A DNA stretch of 64,000 nucleotides from Azotobacter chroococcum (GCF_004339665.1 NZ_SMMU01000017.1:1-64000), one strand, 5' to 3'. Shown: positions 28,525-43,311, counted from the first letter of the stretch. Numbers and translations are program-made. Notes: generated by a model from the sequence alone, not told the origin.

Positions 28525-30447
28525 ATGGGCAAAATCATCGGTATCGACCTGGGCACCACCAACTCCTGCGTGTCCGTGCTGGAAAACGGCGTGGCCAAGG
28601 TCATCGAGAACGCGGAAGGTGCACGCACCACTCCGTCGATCATCGCCTACAGCAACGACGGCGAAACTCTGGTCGGCCAGAGCGCCAAGCGCCAGGCGGT
28701 GACCAACCCGCAGAACACCCTCTATGCGGTCAAGCGCCTGATCGGTCGCCGCTTCGAAGAAGACGTGGTGCAGAAGGACATCAAGCTGGTGCCCTACAAG
28801 ATCGTCAAGGCCGACAACGGTGACGCCTGGGTCGAGGTGAAGGGCCAGAAGATGGCTCCGCCACAGATCAGCGCCGAAGTGCTGAAGAAGATGAAGAAGA
28901 CCGCCGAGGACTACCTGGGCGAGCCGGTCACCGAGGCGGTGATCACCGTGCCGGCCTACTTCAACGACAGCCAGCGCCAGGCTACCAAGGATGCCGGCCG
29001 CATCGCCGGTCTGGACGTCAAGCGGATCATCAACGAGCCGACCGCCGCGGCGCTGGCCTACGGCATGGACAAGGCCAAGGGTGACCACACCGTCATCGTC
29101 TATGACCTGGGCGGCGGTACCTTCGACGTGTCGGTGATCGAGATCGCCGAGGTCGACGGCGAGCACCAGTTCGAGGTGCTGGCCACCAACGGCGACACCT
29201 TCCTGGGTGGCGAGGACTTCGATATCCGCCTGATCGACTACCTGGTCGACGAGTTCAAGAAGGAAAGCGGTATCGACCTCAAGGGTGATCCGCTGGCCAT
29301 GCAGCGCCTGAAGGAGGCTGCCGAGAAGGCTAAGATCGAGCTGTCCTCCAGTCAGCAGACCGACGTCAACCTGCCGTACATCACGGCCGATCAGACCGGT
29401 CCGAAGCACCTCAACGTGAAGATTTCCCGCGCCAAGCTGGAAGCCCTGGTCGAGGAGCTGGTGCAGCGCACCATCGAGCCGTGCCGCATCGCCCTGAAGG
29501 ACGCCGGTATCGACGTAGGCAAGATCGACGAGGTGATCCTGGTCGGTGGCCAGACCCGTATGCCGCTGGTGCAGCAGAAGGTCGCCGAGTTCTTCGGCAG
29601 GGAGGCGCGCAAGGACGTCAACCCGGACGAGGCCGTGGCGATGGGCGCTGCCATCCAGGGCGCCGTGCTGGCCGGCGACGTCAAGGATGTGCTGCTGCTC
29701 GACGTGTCCCCGCTGACCCTGGGTATCGAGACCCTGGGCGGCGTGATGACCGCGCTGATCGAGAAGAACACCACCATCCCGACCAAGAAGTCTCAGGTGT
29801 TCTCCACCGCCGACGATAACCAGAATGCCGTGACCATCCACGTGCTGCAGGGCGAGCGCAAGCAGGCGGCGCAGAACAAGTCGCTGGGTCGCTTCGACCT
29901 GGCCGACATTCCGCCGGCGCCGCGCGGTGTGCCGCAGATCGAGGTCACCTTCGACATCGACGCCAACGGCATCCTGCACGTGTCCGCCAAGGACAAGGCC
30001 ACCGGCAAGCACCAGTCCATCGTGATCAAGGCCAACTCCGGCCTGTCCGAGGAGGAGATCCAGCAGATGGTGCGCGACGCCGAGGCCAACGCCGAGGAAG
30101 ACCGCAAGTTCGAGGAGCTGGTTTCCGTGCGCAACCAGGGTGACCAGTTGGTGCATGCCACCCGCAAGATGATTTCCGAGGCGGGTGACAAGGTCGGTGC
30201 GGACGAGAAGGTCGCCATCGAGAAGGCGGTCGCCGATCTGGAGGCCGCGCTCAAGGGTGACGACAAGGCCCAGATCGAGTCCCAGATGAACGCCCTGTCC
30301 CAGGCTACTGCGCCGCTGGCGCAGAAGATGTATGCCGAGCAGGCGGAGTCCGGCGAGGCTGCCCAGGGCGGCGAGAAGGCCAAGGCCGGGGACGACGTGG
30401 TGGACGCCGAGTTCGAAGAGGTCAAGGACAGCAAGGGCAACAAGTAA
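28525..30447 (+). CDS. dnaK: Molecular chaperone DnaK (Hsp70)
   Basis: Hsp70 of 640 residues. ATPase signatures are [13 protein letters not shown] at the N-terminus, [15 protein letters not shown] (about residues 192-206) and [11 protein letters not shown] (about 336-346). The substrate-binding domain follows, with the lid ending [18 protein letters not shown], which keeps the EEVKD-type tail. I prefer ATG 28525 (MGKIIG) to ATG 28519 (MNMGKIIG) because GGAG lies seven bases from the second and almost touches the first. It refolds proteins with DnaJ and GrpE encoded alongside. Expression from a dedicated sigma-32 promoter is supported by the sequence. Confidence 0.98.
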   Translation: MGKIIGIDLGTTNSCVSVLENGVAKVIENAEGARTTPSIIAYSNDGETLVGQSAKRQAVTNPQNTLYAVKRLIGRRFEEDVVQKDIKLVPYKIVKADNGDAWVEVKGQKMAPPQISAEVLKKMKKTAEDYLGEPVTEAVITVPAYFNDSQRQATKDAGRIAGLDVKRIINEPTAAALAYGMDKAKGDHTVIVYDLGGGTFDVSVIEIAEVDGEHQFEVLATNGDTFLGGEDFDIRLIDYLVDEFKKESGIDLKGDPLAMQRLKEAAEKAKIELSSSQQTDVNLPYITADQTGPKHLNVKISRAKLEALVEELVQRTIEPCRIALKDAGIDVGKIDEVILVGGQTRMPLVQQKVAEFFGREARKDVNPDEAVAMGAAIQGAVLAGDVKDVLLLDVSPLTLGIETLGGVMTALIEKNTTIPTKKSQVFSTADDNQNAVTIHVLQGERKQAAQNKSLGRFDLADIPPAPRGVPQIEVTFDIDANGILHVSAKDKATGKHQSIVIKANSGLSEEEIQQMVRDAEANAEEDRKFEELVSVRNQGDQLVHATRKMISEAGDKVGADEKVAIEKAVADLEAALKGDDKAQIESQMNALSQATAPLAQKMYAEQAESGEAAQGGEKAKAGDDVVDAEFEEVKDSKGNK

Positions 30448-30469
30448 GCATCACGCTTGCTTCCGTCCC

Positions 30470-30520
30470 GGCCCATCGCCTGCGATGGGCCTGAACCGCC
30501 GCGCGGGAGCTTGCTCCCGC
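30470..30520. repeat. Two palindromes between dnaK and dnaJ (one REP-like)
   Basis: GGCCCATCGC/GCGATGGGCC (30470-30491, 2-nt centre) is followed by GCGGGAGC-TT-GCTCCCGC (30503-30520). The latter matches the style of Pseudomonas REP palindromes ('GCGGGAGCTTGCTCCCGC'). They lie after the dnaK stop and before dnaJ and may stabilise or partly terminate the dnaK mRNA. Confidence 0.65.
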
Positions 30521-30563
30521 GTCGGCGTGTCTGGGGCAGACGAATCCGGAGTTCATGAGATTT

Positions 30564-31691
30564 ATGGCAAAGCGTGACTATTACGAGGTGCTGGGGGTCG
30601 AGCGGGGCGCCGACGAGGCGGAGCTGAAGAAGGCCTACCGCCGTCTGGCCATGAAGTACCACCCCGACCGCAATCCCGACGACAAGTCGGCCGAGGAGAA
30701 ATTCAAGGAGGCCAACGAGGCCTACGAGGTGCTCTCCGATGCCGGCAAGCGGACGGCCTACGACCAGTACGGGCATGCCGGGGTCGATCAGAGCATGGGC
30801 GGCGGTGCGGGTTTCGGCGCCGGCGGGGCCAATTTTTCCGACATCTTCGGCGATGTATTCAGCGATTTCTTCGGCGGTGGACGCGGCGGTGCCCGTGGCG
30901 GGCCGCAGCGCGGCAGCGATCTGCGCTACACCCTGGAGCTCAACCTGGAGGAGGCGGTTCGCGGCACGACGGTGACCATTCGCGTGCCGACCCTGGTGCA
31001 CTGCAAGACCTGCGATGGCAGCGGTGCGAAGAGGGGCACCGCGCCGGTCACCTGCACGACCTGCGGCGGCATTGGTCAGGTGCGCATGCAGCAGGGCTTC
31101 TTCTCGGTGCAGCAGACCTGCCCGCGTTGTCACGGCAGCGGCAAGATGATTGCTGACCCCTGCCCGGACTGTCACGGCCAGGGGCGCGTCGAGGAGCACA
31201 AGACCCTGTCGGTGAAGGTGCCGGCCGGGGTCGACAGCGGCGACCGCATCCGCCTGGCCGGCGAGGGCGAGGTGGGTACCCTGGGCGGGCCGCCCGGCGA
31301 TCTCTATGTGGTAGTCAGTGTCCGCGAGCACCCGATCTTCCAGCGCGACGGCAAGCATCTGTACTGCGAGGTGCCGATCAGCTTCGCCGATGCGGCGCTC
31401 GGCGGCGAGCTGGAGGTGCCGACCCTGGATGGCCGGGTCAAGCTGAAGATTCCGGAGGGCACCCAGACCGGCAAGCTGTTCCGCCTGCGCGGCAAGGGCG
31501 TGGCCCCGGTGCGTGGCGGTGCGGCGGGCGACCTGATGTGCCGGGTGGTGGTGGAAACACCGGTCAACCTGAGCAAGCGCCAGCGCGAACTGCTCGAAGA
31601 GTTTCGCAGCAGCCTGCAGGGCAACAGCAGTCACTCGCCCAAGGCCAGCGGCTGGTTCGAGGGCATGAAGCGCTTCTTCGACGATCTTTAA
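30564..31691 (+). CDS. dnaJ: Chaperone DnaJ (Hsp40)
   Basis: The 375-residue type I Hsp40 has a J domain with HPD ([10 protein letters not shown], about residue 33), a Gly/Phe region (about 75-115), and four CxxCxGxG zinc repeats: [24 protein letters not shown] and CPDCHGQG (about 145-210). A C-terminal substrate domain follows. I chose ATG 30564 ([12 protein letters not shown]) by homology; an in-frame ATG at 30555 is also possible because GGAG lies close to it. It stimulates DnaK ATPase. No sigma-32 promoter was found in the 116-base gap, so it probably depends on dnaK read-through. Confidence 0.97.
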   Translation: MAKRDYYEVLGVERGADEAELKKAYRRLAMKYHPDRNPDDKSAEEKFKEANEAYEVLSDAGKRTAYDQYGHAGVDQSMGGGAGFGAGGANFSDIFGDVFSDFFGGGRGGARGGPQRGSDLRYTLELNLEEAVRGTTVTIRVPTLVHCKTCDGSGAKRGTAPVTCTTCGGIGQVRMQQGFFSVQQTCPRCHGSGKMIADPCPDCHGQGRVEEHKTLSVKVPAGVDSGDRIRLAGEGEVGTLGGPPGDLYVVVSVREHPIFQRDGKHLYCEVPISFADAALGGELEVPTLDGRVKLKIPEGTQTGKLFRLRGKGVAPVRGGAAGDLMCRVVVETPVNLSKRQRELLEEFRSSLQGNSSHSPKASGWFEGMKRFFDDL

Positions 31692-32546
<855 letters not shown>

Positions 32547-32609
32547 AAGACCGAGTGAAATGGTCGGTTGCTAGACCGGGAGGGCCTTTTCCTGTACCCT
32601 AGGAATCCA

Positions 32610-32642
32610 ATGTGTCTACCTAAAAGCACGCAGATAATCTGA
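32610..32642 (+). CDS. Candidate carA leader peptide (10 residues)
   Basis: ATG at 32610 with an AGGA site opens MCLPKSTQII ending in TGA at 32640-32642, immediately before the 5' arm of the terminator. It contains no arginine, so simple Arg-codon attenuation is unlikely. Its ribosome site and start codon are part of a possible antiterminator. Translation is unproven. Confidence 0.45.
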   Translation: MCLPKSTQII

Positions 32643-32684
32643 AAAAGAGCGGGATGATGTGTCTACACATCATTCCGCTTTTTT
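32642..32684 (+). terminator. Strong terminator/attenuator upstream of carA
   Basis: An A-tract, a 14-bp stem (32649-32662 with 32665-32678, one G-U pair) with a tiny TCTA loop, and a run of six T form a textbook intrinsic terminator, 45 bases before the carA start. It may end dapB transcripts, attenuate carA, or both. Confidence 0.88.
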
Positions 32685-32729
32685 ACAACCTGCGTATGCC
32701 CTATCAGGCTTGATTTACGGGAGGTCTTC

Positions 32730-33866
32730 TTGACTAAGCCAGCCATTCTCGCCCTTGCTGATGGCAGCATCTTTCGTGGCGAATCCATCGGTGCCGATGG
32801 ACAGACCATCGGCGAGGTGGTGTTCAACACTGCCATGACCGGCTATCAGGAAATCCTCACCGATCCTTCATATGCGCAGCAGATCGTCACCCTGACCTAC
32901 CCGCACATCGGCAACACCGGTACCACGCCAGAGGACGCCGAGTCCAGTCGCGTGTGGGCCGCCGGCCTGATCATCCGTGACCTGCCGCTGCTGGCCAGCA
33001 ACTGGCGCAACAAGCAGTCGCTGCCGGACTACCTCAGGGAAAACGGCTGTGTGGCCATCGCCGACATCGATACCCGCCGCCTGACCCGCATCCTGCGCGA
33101 GAAGGGCTCGCAGAACGGTTGCATCCTGGCAGGCGACGACGCCACCGAGGAAAAGGCCCTGGAACTGGCGCGCAGCTTCCCCGGCCTCAAGGGCATGGAT
33201 CTGGCCAAGGTGGTCAGCTGCGCCGAGTCCTACGAGTGGCGCTCCAGTGTTTGGGAGCTGGCGACCGACAGCCATCCGGAAGTTTCGGTCGGCAAACTGC
33301 CCTACCATGTGGTGGCCTACGACTTCGGCATCAAGTTGAACATCCTGCGCATGCTGGTGGCACGTGGCTGCCGCCTGACCGTGGTGCCGGCGCAGACCCC
33401 GGCCAGCGCGGTGCTGGCGCTGAGTCCGGACGGCGTGTTCCTGTCCAACGGCCCGGGCGACCCCGAGCCGTGCGACTATGCGATCCAGGCGATCAAGGAC
33501 ATTCTCGAAACCGAGATTCCGGTGTTCGGCATCTGCCTCGGCCACCAGTTGCTGGCCCTGGCCTCCGGGGCGAAAACCGTGAAGATGGGCCATGGCCACC
33601 ATGGCGCCAACCACCCGGTGCAGGACCTCGATACGGGTGCGGTGATGATCACCAGCCAGAATCACGGTTTCGCCGTGGACGAGAGCACGCTGCCGACCAA
33701 TCTGCGGCCGATCCACAAGTCACTGTTCGACGGCACCCTGCAGGGCATCGAGCGCACCGACAAGTCGGCCTTCAGCTTCCAGGGCCACCCGGAAGCCAGC
33801 CCGGGCCCGCATGACGTGGCCCCGCTGTTCGACCGCTTCATCGCCGAAATGGCCAAGCGTCGCTGA
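32730..33866 (+). CDS. carA: Carbamoyl-phosphate synthase small subunit
   Basis: The 378-residue glutamine amidotransferase subunit supplies ammonia to CarB for arginine and pyrimidine synthesis. The class I triad is intact: Cys269 in [12 protein letters not shown], and His/Glu in [13 protein letters not shown] near residue 352. The N-terminal CPSase small-chain domain begins [20 protein letters not shown]. The start is TTG at 32730, with GGGAGG seven bases upstream. The preceding leader has an attenuator-like terminator. carB starts 36 bases downstream, with no intervening ORF. Confidence 0.97.
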   Translation: MTKPAILALADGSIFRGESIGADGQTIGEVVFNTAMTGYQEILTDPSYAQQIVTLTYPHIGNTGTTPEDAESSRVWAAGLIIRDLPLLASNWRNKQSLPDYLRENGCVAIADIDTRRLTRILREKGSQNGCILAGDDATEEKALELARSFPGLKGMDLAKVVSCAESYEWRSSVWELATDSHPEVSVGKLPYHVVAYDFGIKLNILRMLVARGCRLTVVPAQTPASAVLALSPDGVFLSNGPGDPEPCDYAIQAIKDILETEIPVFGICLGHQLLALASGAKTVKMGHGHHGANHPVQDLDTGAVMITSQNHGFAVDESTLPTNLRPIHKSLFDGTLQGIERTDKSAFSFQGHPEASPGPHDVAPLFDRFIAEMAKRR

Positions 33867-33902
33867 GCCTGCCGACAGATCAACGGATTCGTGTGAGAGA
33901 CC

Positions 33903-37120
<3,218 letters not shown>

Positions 37121-37124
<4 letters not shown>

Positions 37125-37597
37125 CCAAGTTTCCGATGACTGTCCAGGGCGCGCGCGCCCTGGAGGAAGAGCTCAAGCATCTGAAAACCGAACTGCGCCC
37201 GCAGATCACCCAGGCGATCGCCGAGGCGCGCGAGCTGGGCGACCTCAAGGAGAACGCCGAATACCATGCCGCCCGGGAACAGCAGGGCATGGTCGAGGCG
37301 CGGATCCGTGATATCGAGGGGCGTCTGCAGAACGCGCAGGTCATCGATGTGACGGCCATTCCTCATACAGGCAAGGTAATTTTCGGCGTCACCGTGGAAA
37401 TCGCCAACGTCGAGACCGACGAAACCGTGGTCTACCAGATCGTCGGCGACGACGAGGCCGACATCAAGCAGGGCAAGCTGTCGGTCAGTTCACCCATTGC
37501 CCGCGCCTTGGTGGGCAAGGAGGAGGGTGATGTGGTGGTGGTGAAGACACCGAGCGGTACCGTCGAGTACGAGATCATCGAGGTTCGCCACATCTGA
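37121..37597 (+). CDS. greA: Transcript cleavage factor GreA
   Basis: The 158-residue factor rescues backtracked RNA polymerase. The N-terminal coiled coil (residues 1-75) carries the basic and acidic tip in [20 protein letters not shown], including the conserved Asp/Glu pair that reaches the polymerase active site. The C-terminal FKBP-like domain has [23 protein letters not shown]. The ATG overlaps the carB stop, implying coupled translation with carAB. About 145 bases without a gene separate it from yhbY; a small GGCGGG/CCCGCC repeat at 37714-37735 may end one of the convergent transcripts. Confidence 0.97.
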
Positions 37598-37742
37598 TCC
37601 GAGGGCGTCGCCAAAGGTGGGGCTACCTTCCCGGGTTGCCCTGCCTGGCGTGCGGTGCTTGGTGCGATGTTGGAGTCGGCTGGTGCTGCGGACTACCGCT
37701 GTGCTGGGCTTTCGGCGGGCCTGCAGTGACCCGCCCGTTGCC

Positions 37743-38057
37743 TCAAGCCTGGAGGAAGCGGCTGATGTTCGAGAGGTTCTTGTTCGGCTTGGGGTTCTTG
37801 CGGTAGAGCAGGGCGACCTTGCCGATCACCTGCGCCAGTTCGCTTCCGGATGCCTCGCAGAGTTCGGCAACCACAGCTTGTCGGTCGTCGCGTTCGGCGA
37901 GGTTGATCTTCACCTTGATCAGTTCGTGATCGTTCAGAGCCCGCTCCAGTTCGGCCAGAACACCTTCGGTCACGCCATTTTCGGCCACGATCAAGACAGG
38001 CTTCAGGTGATGGCCGATGGATTTGAAATGTTTCTTCTGCTCCTGAGTGAGCGCCAT
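37743..38057 (-). CDS. yhbY: YhbY-type CRM-domain RNA-binding protein
   Basis: The 104-residue protein MALTQEQKKHFKSIGHHLKPVLIV is a single CRM domain. The GxxG-type loop is present around ENGVTEGVL, with the conserved VKINLAERDDRQAV and GKVALLYRKN segments. YhbY associates with pre-50S particles in E. coli and is thought to act in ribosome assembly. It is divergent from rlmE by 86 bases, an arrangement conserved in gammaproteobacteria. Confidence 0.93.
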   Translation of the reverse strand: MALTQEQKKHFKSIGHHLKPVLIVAENGVTEGVLAELERALNDHELIKVKINLAERDDRQAVVAELCEASGSELAQVIGKVALLYRKNPKPNKNLSNISRFLQA

Positions 38058-38143
38058 AATCTGACCCCTGCGTCCGATCTTGTTGAAAAGCGGCCTAGTC
38101 TACCCGAGCGACCCGGGGCCGCCCAGCCAAACGCGAGGTACCT

Positions 38144-38767
38144 GTGGCCCGATCCAAGACTAGTCAACGCTGGTTGAAAGAGCATTTCGATGACCCCTAC
38201 GTGAAGATGGCGCAAAGGGACGGTTATCGCTCACGTGCCAGCTACAAACTGCTGGAGATCCAGGAGAAGGACCGCATTCTGCGACCGGGCATGACTGTCG
38301 TCGACCTGGGTGCTGCGCCGGGCGGCTGGTCGCAGGTGACCAGCCGGCTGATCGGCGACCGCGGTTGTCTGATCGCTTCGGATATCCTGCCGATGGACAG
38401 CATTCCGGATGTGACCTTCATCCAAGGGGATTTCACCGATGATATGGTGTTTGCCCAACTCCTCGAGGCGATCGGCGAGCAGCCGGTCGATCTTGTGATT
38501 TCCGACATGGCACCCAATATGAGTGGTGTAAAGGCGGCCGACCAGCCGCGGGCCATGTATCTATGTGAACTGGCGCTGGATCTGGCCGGGCGGGTCCTGC
38601 GTCCGGGAGGTGATTTTCTGATCAAGATCTTCCAGGGTGAAGGTTTCGATCAGTATCTTCGCCAGGTGCGCGAGGATTTCGACAGGGTGCAGATGCGCAA
38701 GCCGCTCTCTTCCCGCGACCGTTCCCGCGAACAATATCTGCTCGCGCGCGGCTTTCGCGGAGCCTAG
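38144..38767 (+). CDS. rlmE: 23S rRNA 2'-O-methyltransferase RlmE
   Basis: The 207-residue SAM-dependent enzyme (FtsJ/RrmJ) methylates U2552 of 23S rRNA during late 50S assembly. The SAM motif [14 protein letters not shown] (about residues 53-66) and the catalytic K-D-K-E set are visible: Lys35 (SYKLLEI), Asp in [10 protein letters not shown], Lys in [12 protein letters not shown], and a downstream Glu/Arg region. It starts with GTG at 38144 behind GAGG. It lies upstream of ftsH as in E. coli, where the pair is heat-induced; I do not see a convincing sigma-32 promoter here. Confidence 0.95.
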   Translation: MARSKTSQRWLKEHFDDPYVKMAQRDGYRSRASYKLLEIQEKDRILRPGMTVVDLGAAPGGWSQVTSRLIGDRGCLIASDILPMDSIPDVTFIQGDFTDDMVFAQLLEAIGEQPVDLVISDMAPNMSGVKAADQPRAMYLCELALDLAGRVLRPGGDFLIKIFQGEGFDQYLRQVREDFDRVQMRKPLSSRDRSREQYLLARGFRGA

Positions 38768-38914
38768 ACTGCTGATGAGCCGCACGCGTGTGCAAAATAC
38801 GGCACACAAAGGGTTACAGAGAGGCCTGCCGGGGGCGGGGGTTGTGTATTAAGTTAGGCGGGTAGCTGTACCAGCCGTCATACAGGGACTGGCGCCGTCC
38901 CAGAGGGTAGTTAA

Positions 38915-40834
38915 TTGAACGATATGGCAAAGAACCTGATTCTGTGGTTGATCATCGCGGCCGTTCTGGTGACCGTGATGAACAACTTTACCAATCCGAG
39001 CGAGCCGCAGACGCTGAATTATTCGGACTTCATCCAACAGGTCAAGGACGGCAAGGTCGAGCGGGTTACCGTGGATGGCTATATCATCAGCGGCCAGCGG
39101 ATAGGCGGCGACACCTTCAAGACGATCCGTCCGGCCATTCAGGACGGGGGCCTGATAGGCGATCTGATCGACAACAATGTCCAGATCGAAGGCAAGCAGC
39201 CCGAGCAGCAGAGCATCTGGTCGCAATTGCTGGTGGCCAGCTTCCCGATCCTGGTGATCATTGCCGTATTCATGTTCTTCATGCGCCAGATGCAGGGTGG
39301 TGCGGGCGGCAAGGGTGGGCCGATGAGCTTTGGCAAGAGCAAGGCGCGGCTGCTCTCGGAGGATCAGGTCAAGACCACCTTTGCCGATGTCGCCGGCTGT
39401 GACGAGGCCAAGGAAGAGGTCAGCGAGCTGGTCGAATTTCTCCGCGATCCGGGCAAGTTCCAGCGCCTCGGCGGGCGCATTCCCCGCGGCGTGCTGATGG
39501 TCGGCCCGCCCGGTACCGGCAAGACGCTGCTGGCCAAGGCGATTGCCGGGGAGGCCAAGGTTCCGTTCTTCACCATCTCCGGTTCGGATTTCGTCGAAAT
39601 GTTCGTCGGGGTCGGTGCCTCGCGTGTCCGGGACATGTTTGATCAGGCCAAGAAACATGCACCCTGCATCATCTTCATCGATGAAATCGATGCTGTCGGT
39701 CGTCATCGCGGTGCTGGGCTTGGCGGCGGGCACGATGAACGGGAGCAGACGCTCAACCAGTTGCTGGTGGAGATGGACGGCTTCGAGATGAACGATGGCA
39801 TCATCGTCATCGCCGCGACCAACCGCCCGGACGTGCTTGACCCGGCGCTGCTGCGTCCAGGTCGCTTCGACCGTCAGGTGGTAGTCGGCCTGCCGGATAT
39901 CCGTGGTCGCGAGCAGATCCTCAAGGTGCACATGCGCAAGGTTCCGGTAAGCGAGGATGTCAATCCGACGGTCATCGCCCGTGGTACTCCCGGCTTTTCC
40001 GGTGCCGATCTGGCCAACTTGGTAAACGAGGCCTCGCTGTTTGCCGCGCGTGCCAACAAGCGCATCGTCGAGATGCGCGAGTTCGAGCTGGCCAAGGACA
40101 AGATCATGATGGGCGCCGAGCGCAAGACCATGGTCATGTCCGAAAAGGAAAAGCTCAACACTGCATACCATGAAGCGGGGCATGCGATCGTCGGGCGGCT
40201 GGTGCCCGAGCATGATCCTGTCTACAAGGTATCGATCATTCCGCGCGGACGCGCTCTGGGCGTGACCATGTTCCTGCCGGAAGAGGATCGCTATAGCCTG
40301 TCCAAGCGGGCATTGGTCAGTCAGATCTGTTCGTTGTTTGGCGGGCGCATTGCCGAGGAGATGACCCTGGGCTTCGAGGGAGTCACTACGGGGGCGTCCA
40401 ACGACATCATGCGTGCCACCCAGATTGCCCGGAACATGGTGACCAAGTGGGGTCTGTCGGAAAAGTTGGGGCCGTTGATGTATGCGGAAGAGGAAGGAGA
40501 AGTATTCCTTGGTCGTAGCGCAGGGACCCAGCACTCCAATGTCTCAGCGGAAACTGCCAGGCTGATCGATCAGGAAGTCCGCAGCATCATCGACCAGTGC
40601 TACGGCACGGCCACGCAATTGCTGAGGGACAACCGTGACAAGCTGGACATGATGGCGGAGGCATTGATGAAGTATGAAACCATCGATGCCGATCAGATCG
40701 ACGACATCATGGCGGGGCGCACTGTTCGCGAGCCGAAGGACTGGCAGGGTGGTTCCGGTACCTCTGGTACGCCGGCTTCCCAGGGAGGCAACCGGGCCGA
40801 GTCTCCGATCGGAGGGCCGGCTGGCGAACATTAA
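38915..40834 (+). CDS. ftsH: ATP-dependent zinc metalloprotease FtsH
   Basis: The 639-residue membrane AAA+ protease degrades misfolded membrane proteins, LpxC and sigma-32. Membrane helices are at about 7-23 and 104-123, with a small periplasmic domain between. Walker A is GPPGTGKT (197-204), followed by Walker [11 protein letters not shown] and the second-region arginines. The zinc site HEAGH is at 419-423. I chose TTG 38915 because GAGGG lies seven bases upstream; the in-frame ATG 38924 (MAKNLILW), which equals the E. coli start, is an alternative. The C-terminal tail is Gly/Ser-rich. The gap to rlmE is 147 bases, suggesting a separate promoter. Confidence 0.97.
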   Translation: MNDMAKNLILWLIIAAVLVTVMNNFTNPSEPQTLNYSDFIQQVKDGKVERVTVDGYIISGQRIGGDTFKTIRPAIQDGGLIGDLIDNNVQIEGKQPEQQSIWSQLLVASFPILVIIAVFMFFMRQMQGGAGGKGGPMSFGKSKARLLSEDQVKTTFADVAGCDEAKEEVSELVEFLRDPGKFQRLGGRIPRGVLMVGPPGTGKTLLAKAIAGEAKVPFFTISGSDFVEMFVGVGASRVRDMFDQAKKHAPCIIFIDEIDAVGRHRGAGLGGGHDEREQTLNQLLVEMDGFEMNDGIIVIAATNRPDVLDPALLRPGRFDRQVVVGLPDIRGREQILKVHMRKVPVSEDVNPTVIARGTPGFSGADLANLVNEASLFAARANKRIVEMREFELAKDKIMMGAERKTMVMSEKEKLNTAYHEAGHAIVGRLVPEHDPVYKVSIIPRGRALGVTMFLPEEDRYSLSKRALVSQICSLFGGRIAEEMTLGFEGVTTGASNDIMRATQIARNMVTKWGLSEKLGPLMYAEEEGEVFLGRSAGTQHSNVSAETARLIDQEVRSIIDQCYGTATQLLRDNRDKLDMMAEALMKYETIDADQIDDIMAGRTVREPKDWQGGSGTSGTPASQGGNRAESPIGGPAGEH

Positions 40835-40843
40835 GGCTTGAAA

Positions 40844-41710
40844 ATGACCTTGTTGCCTCCGACCCGGTTGCCTTGTGGCAACCGGGTTCTTGATTTGTCG
40901 CGCTCCCATGTGATGGGAATTCTCAATGTAACGCCAGACTCCTTTTCCGATGGGGGGCGCTTCAGCGGACTCGATGCTGCGTTGAGCCATGCGCGAAGCA
41001 TGGTCGCCGCTGGAGCCACGCTGATCGATGTCGGGGGGGAGTCGACTCGTCCTGGTGCTCGCGTGGTGTCGGCGGAGGAGGAACTGGATCGAGTCGCGCC
41101 CGTCGTCGAAGCCATTGCCGCCGAATTGGATGTCATCATTTCGGTGGATACCTCAACTCCGGCGGTAATGCGCGAGACAGCCCGGCTGGGCGCTGGTCTG
41201 ATCAATGACGTCCGCTCACTGCAGCGGGACGGTGCTCTGGAGGTGGCGGTGGAGGCGGGGCTGCCTGTCTGTTTGATGCACATGCTGGGAGAGCCGGTCA
41301 CCATGCAGCAGGATCCCGGCTATGTGGATCTGCTGGGTGAGGTGCGCAGCTTTCTGCTCGGGCGTATGCAGGCCTGTGCTGCGGCGGGGATTCCGACCGA
41401 GCGTCTGCTGCTGGATCCGGGCTTTGGGTTTGCCAAGACGCTGCAGCACAACCTGCTGCTGTTCAGGCACATGGAAATACTGCATGAACTTGGTCGTCCG
41501 CTATTGGTCGGTGTCTCCCGCAAAAGCATGATTGGTCAGGTATTGGGGCGCGAGGTTGGTCAGCGCCTGAACGGCAGCCTGGCCCTGGCGGCATTGGCGG
41601 TAGCCAAGGGTGCGCGTATCGTGCGGGTGCATGACGTGGCGGAAACGGTCGAGGTGGTACGAATGATCGATGCCGTGGAGATGGCAGAATGGGGGGAGGG
41701 GAAGCGTTGA
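40844..41710 (+). CDS. folP: Dihydropteroate synthase
   Basis: The 288-residue TIM-barrel enzyme condenses 6-hydroxymethyl-dihydropterin pyrophosphate with p-aminobenzoate in folate synthesis; it is the sulfonamide target. Both signatures are present: [17 protein letters not shown] (about residues 24-40) and [12 protein letters not shown] (about 59-70), along with LINDV and [15 protein letters not shown] 40844 has AAGG upstream; TTG 40838 is a possible alternative. It starts nine bases after ftsH and its stop overlaps the glmM start, so ftsH-folP-glmM look like one operon. Confidence 0.95.
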   Translation: MTLLPPTRLPCGNRVLDLSRSHVMGILNVTPDSFSDGGRFSGLDAALSHARSMVAAGATLIDVGGESTRPGARVVSAEEELDRVAPVVEAIAAELDVIISVDTSTPAVMRETARLGAGLINDVRSLQRDGALEVAVEAGLPVCLMHMLGEPVTMQQDPGYVDLLGEVRSFLLGRMQACAAAGIPTERLLLDPGFGFAKTLQHNLLLFRHMEILHELGRPLLVGVSRKSMIGQVLGREVGQRLNGSLALAALAVAKGARIVRVHDVAETVEVVRMIDAVEMAEWGEGKR

Positions 41711-43044
41711 GCAAAAAATATTTCGGCACCGACGGCATTCGTGGGCGGGTAGGTGAATACCCCATCACGCCGGACTTCATGCTCAAGCTGGGATGGGCTG
41801 CCGGCAAGGCCTTCCGTCGCCAAGGCATATGCCGTGTGCTGGTCGGCAAGGATACCCGCATATCCGGCTACATGTTCGAGTCGGTACTGGAGGCGGGGCT
41901 CTCCGCTGCTGGTGCCGATGTGCTGCTGCTCGGCCCCATGCCGACACCGGCCATCGCCTACCTCACGCGAACCTTTCATGCCGAGGCCGGTATTGTCATC
42001 AGTGCCTCGCACAACCCCCATTATGACAATGGCATCAAATTCTTCTCCGGACAGGGAACCAAGCTGCCCGACGAACTGGAGCTGATCATCGAGGAGCTGC
42101 TCGATACGCCGATGACGGTGGTCGACTCGGCCCGGCTGGGCAAGGTTTCCCGTATCAACGATGCGGCCGGGCGCTATATCGAATTCTGCAAGAGCAGTGT
42201 GCCGACCGGCACCAGCTTTGCCGGCCTCAAGATCGTCGTGGACTGCGCCCATGGCGCGACCTACAAGGTCGCTCCCAGTGTATTCCGCGAGCTGGGTGCC
42301 GAGGTGGCGGTTCTGGCGGCCCAGCCCAACGGGCTGAACATCAACGACCGTTGCGGCTCTACCGATATCGTTGCATTGCAGGCCGAGGTGCTCATGCAGC
42401 GTGCCGATCTCGGTATCGCTTTCGATGGCGATGGCGACCGTGTGCTGATGGTTGACCATACAGGAGCTGTGGTCGATGGTGATGAGCTGCTCTTTCTCAT
42501 CGCGCGCGATATGCAGGAGCAGGGCAGTCTGCAAGGGGGGGTGGTCGGCACTCTGATGAGCAACCTGGGGCTGGAGCTGGCTCTGCAGGACATTGGCATT
42601 CCGTTCGAGCGAGCCAAGGTCGGCGATCGTTATGTCATGGCCGAACTGCTGACCCGCAATTGGCAACTGGGTGGCGAGAGTTCCGGACATATCGTTTGCT
42701 GTCATCATGCAACGACGGGTGATGGCATTATTGCTGCGCTGCAGGTGCTGATGGCCTTGAAGCATCGTGGGCAGAGGCTTGCCGAGGCGCGCCAGGGGAT
42801 GCGCAAATTTCCGCAGGTGCTGGTCAACGTGCGTTATGCGGGTGACAAGGATCCTGTTGGGCATCCGTCCGTGCTGGAGGCCTGCGAGCGCGTGACAGAA
42901 CAAATGGCGGGGCGAGGACGGGTACTGCTGCGCAAGTCGGGTACCGAGCCCTTGGTGCGGGTGATGGTAGAGGGCGACGACGAAAGTCAGGTGCGACTCC
43001 ATGCCGATCATCTGGCAAAGATTGTTGCGGATGTATGTGCTTGA
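41707..43044 (+). CDS. glmM: Phosphoglucosamine mutase
   Basis: The 445-residue enzyme converts glucosamine-6-phosphate to glucosamine-1-phosphate for peptidoglycan and LPS. The phospho-serine loop [13 protein letters not shown] has the active Ser101. The metal loop DGDGDR (about residues 241-246) and the sugar-binding GEXSG loop ([10 protein letters not shown]) are intact, with [15 protein letters not shown] at the C-terminus. The start is TTG 41707, overlapping the folP TGA, behind a strong GGAGGGG; this gives the family N-terminus and exactly the P. aeruginosa length. Confidence 0.97.
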   Translation: MSKKYFGTDGIRGRVGEYPITPDFMLKLGWAAGKAFRRQGICRVLVGKDTRISGYMFESVLEAGLSAAGADVLLLGPMPTPAIAYLTRTFHAEAGIVISASHNPHYDNGIKFFSGQGTKLPDELELIIEELLDTPMTVVDSARLGKVSRINDAAGRYIEFCKSSVPTGTSFAGLKIVVDCAHGATYKVAPSVFRELGAEVAVLAAQPNGLNINDRCGSTDIVALQAEVLMQRADLGIAFDGDGDRVLMVDHTGAVVDGDELLFLIARDMQEQGSLQGGVVGTLMSNLGLELALQDIGIPFERAKVGDRYVMAELLTRNWQLGGESSGHIVCCHHATTGDGIIAALQVLMALKHRGQRLAEARQGMRKFPQVLVNVRYAGDKDPVGHPSVLEACERVTEQMAGRGRVLLRKSGTEPLVRVMVEGDDESQVRLHADHLAKIVADVCA

Positions 43045-43082
43045 TTCGCTTGCGAGTTATTTTTGGTTCGTATAACATCTGC

Positions 43083-43107
43083 GCCCACTTTGATTGATCA
43101 GGTGGGC
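43083..43107. terminator. Hairpin after glmM
   Basis: GCCCAC (43083-43088) pairs with GTGGGC (43102-43107) around an inner TGAT/ATCA pair, 38 bases after the glmM stop. No T-run follows, so it may be a weak terminator or mRNA 3' stabiliser. The rest of the 267-base gap to secG holds no visible gene; relatives have tpiA here. Confidence 0.5.
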
Positions 43108-43311
43108 ATGCGTTGCCCCCTGGTTTGTGAGTGGTGAGCATGCTGCCCGTGTCCGCAGTTTGTGGGGCTGCTTGGGTGTCCGCGCTGCTGGTCGCTCATG
43201 GGTGGCAAGTGCGGCCGATTCGTTTGGTGCGCTTGATGTTGATGGGGTTCGTTGATGGGCCTCGATGCGGATGAGATCTGGTGCGATCTGTCGCGCTGCG
43301 GGTAACTGAAG

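Noticed and set aside
32547-32729. Arginine-codon attenuation peptide before carA
   Set aside because: The only well-placed leader ORF (MCLPKSTQII) has no arginine codons.
38058-38143. Sigma-32 promoter upstream of rlmE (TTGAAA present)
   Set aside because: The matching CCCCAT-nT -10 is absent at the right spacing.
43045-43311. Truncated tpiA remnant
   Set aside because: No triosephosphate isomerase motif found in any frame of the gap.
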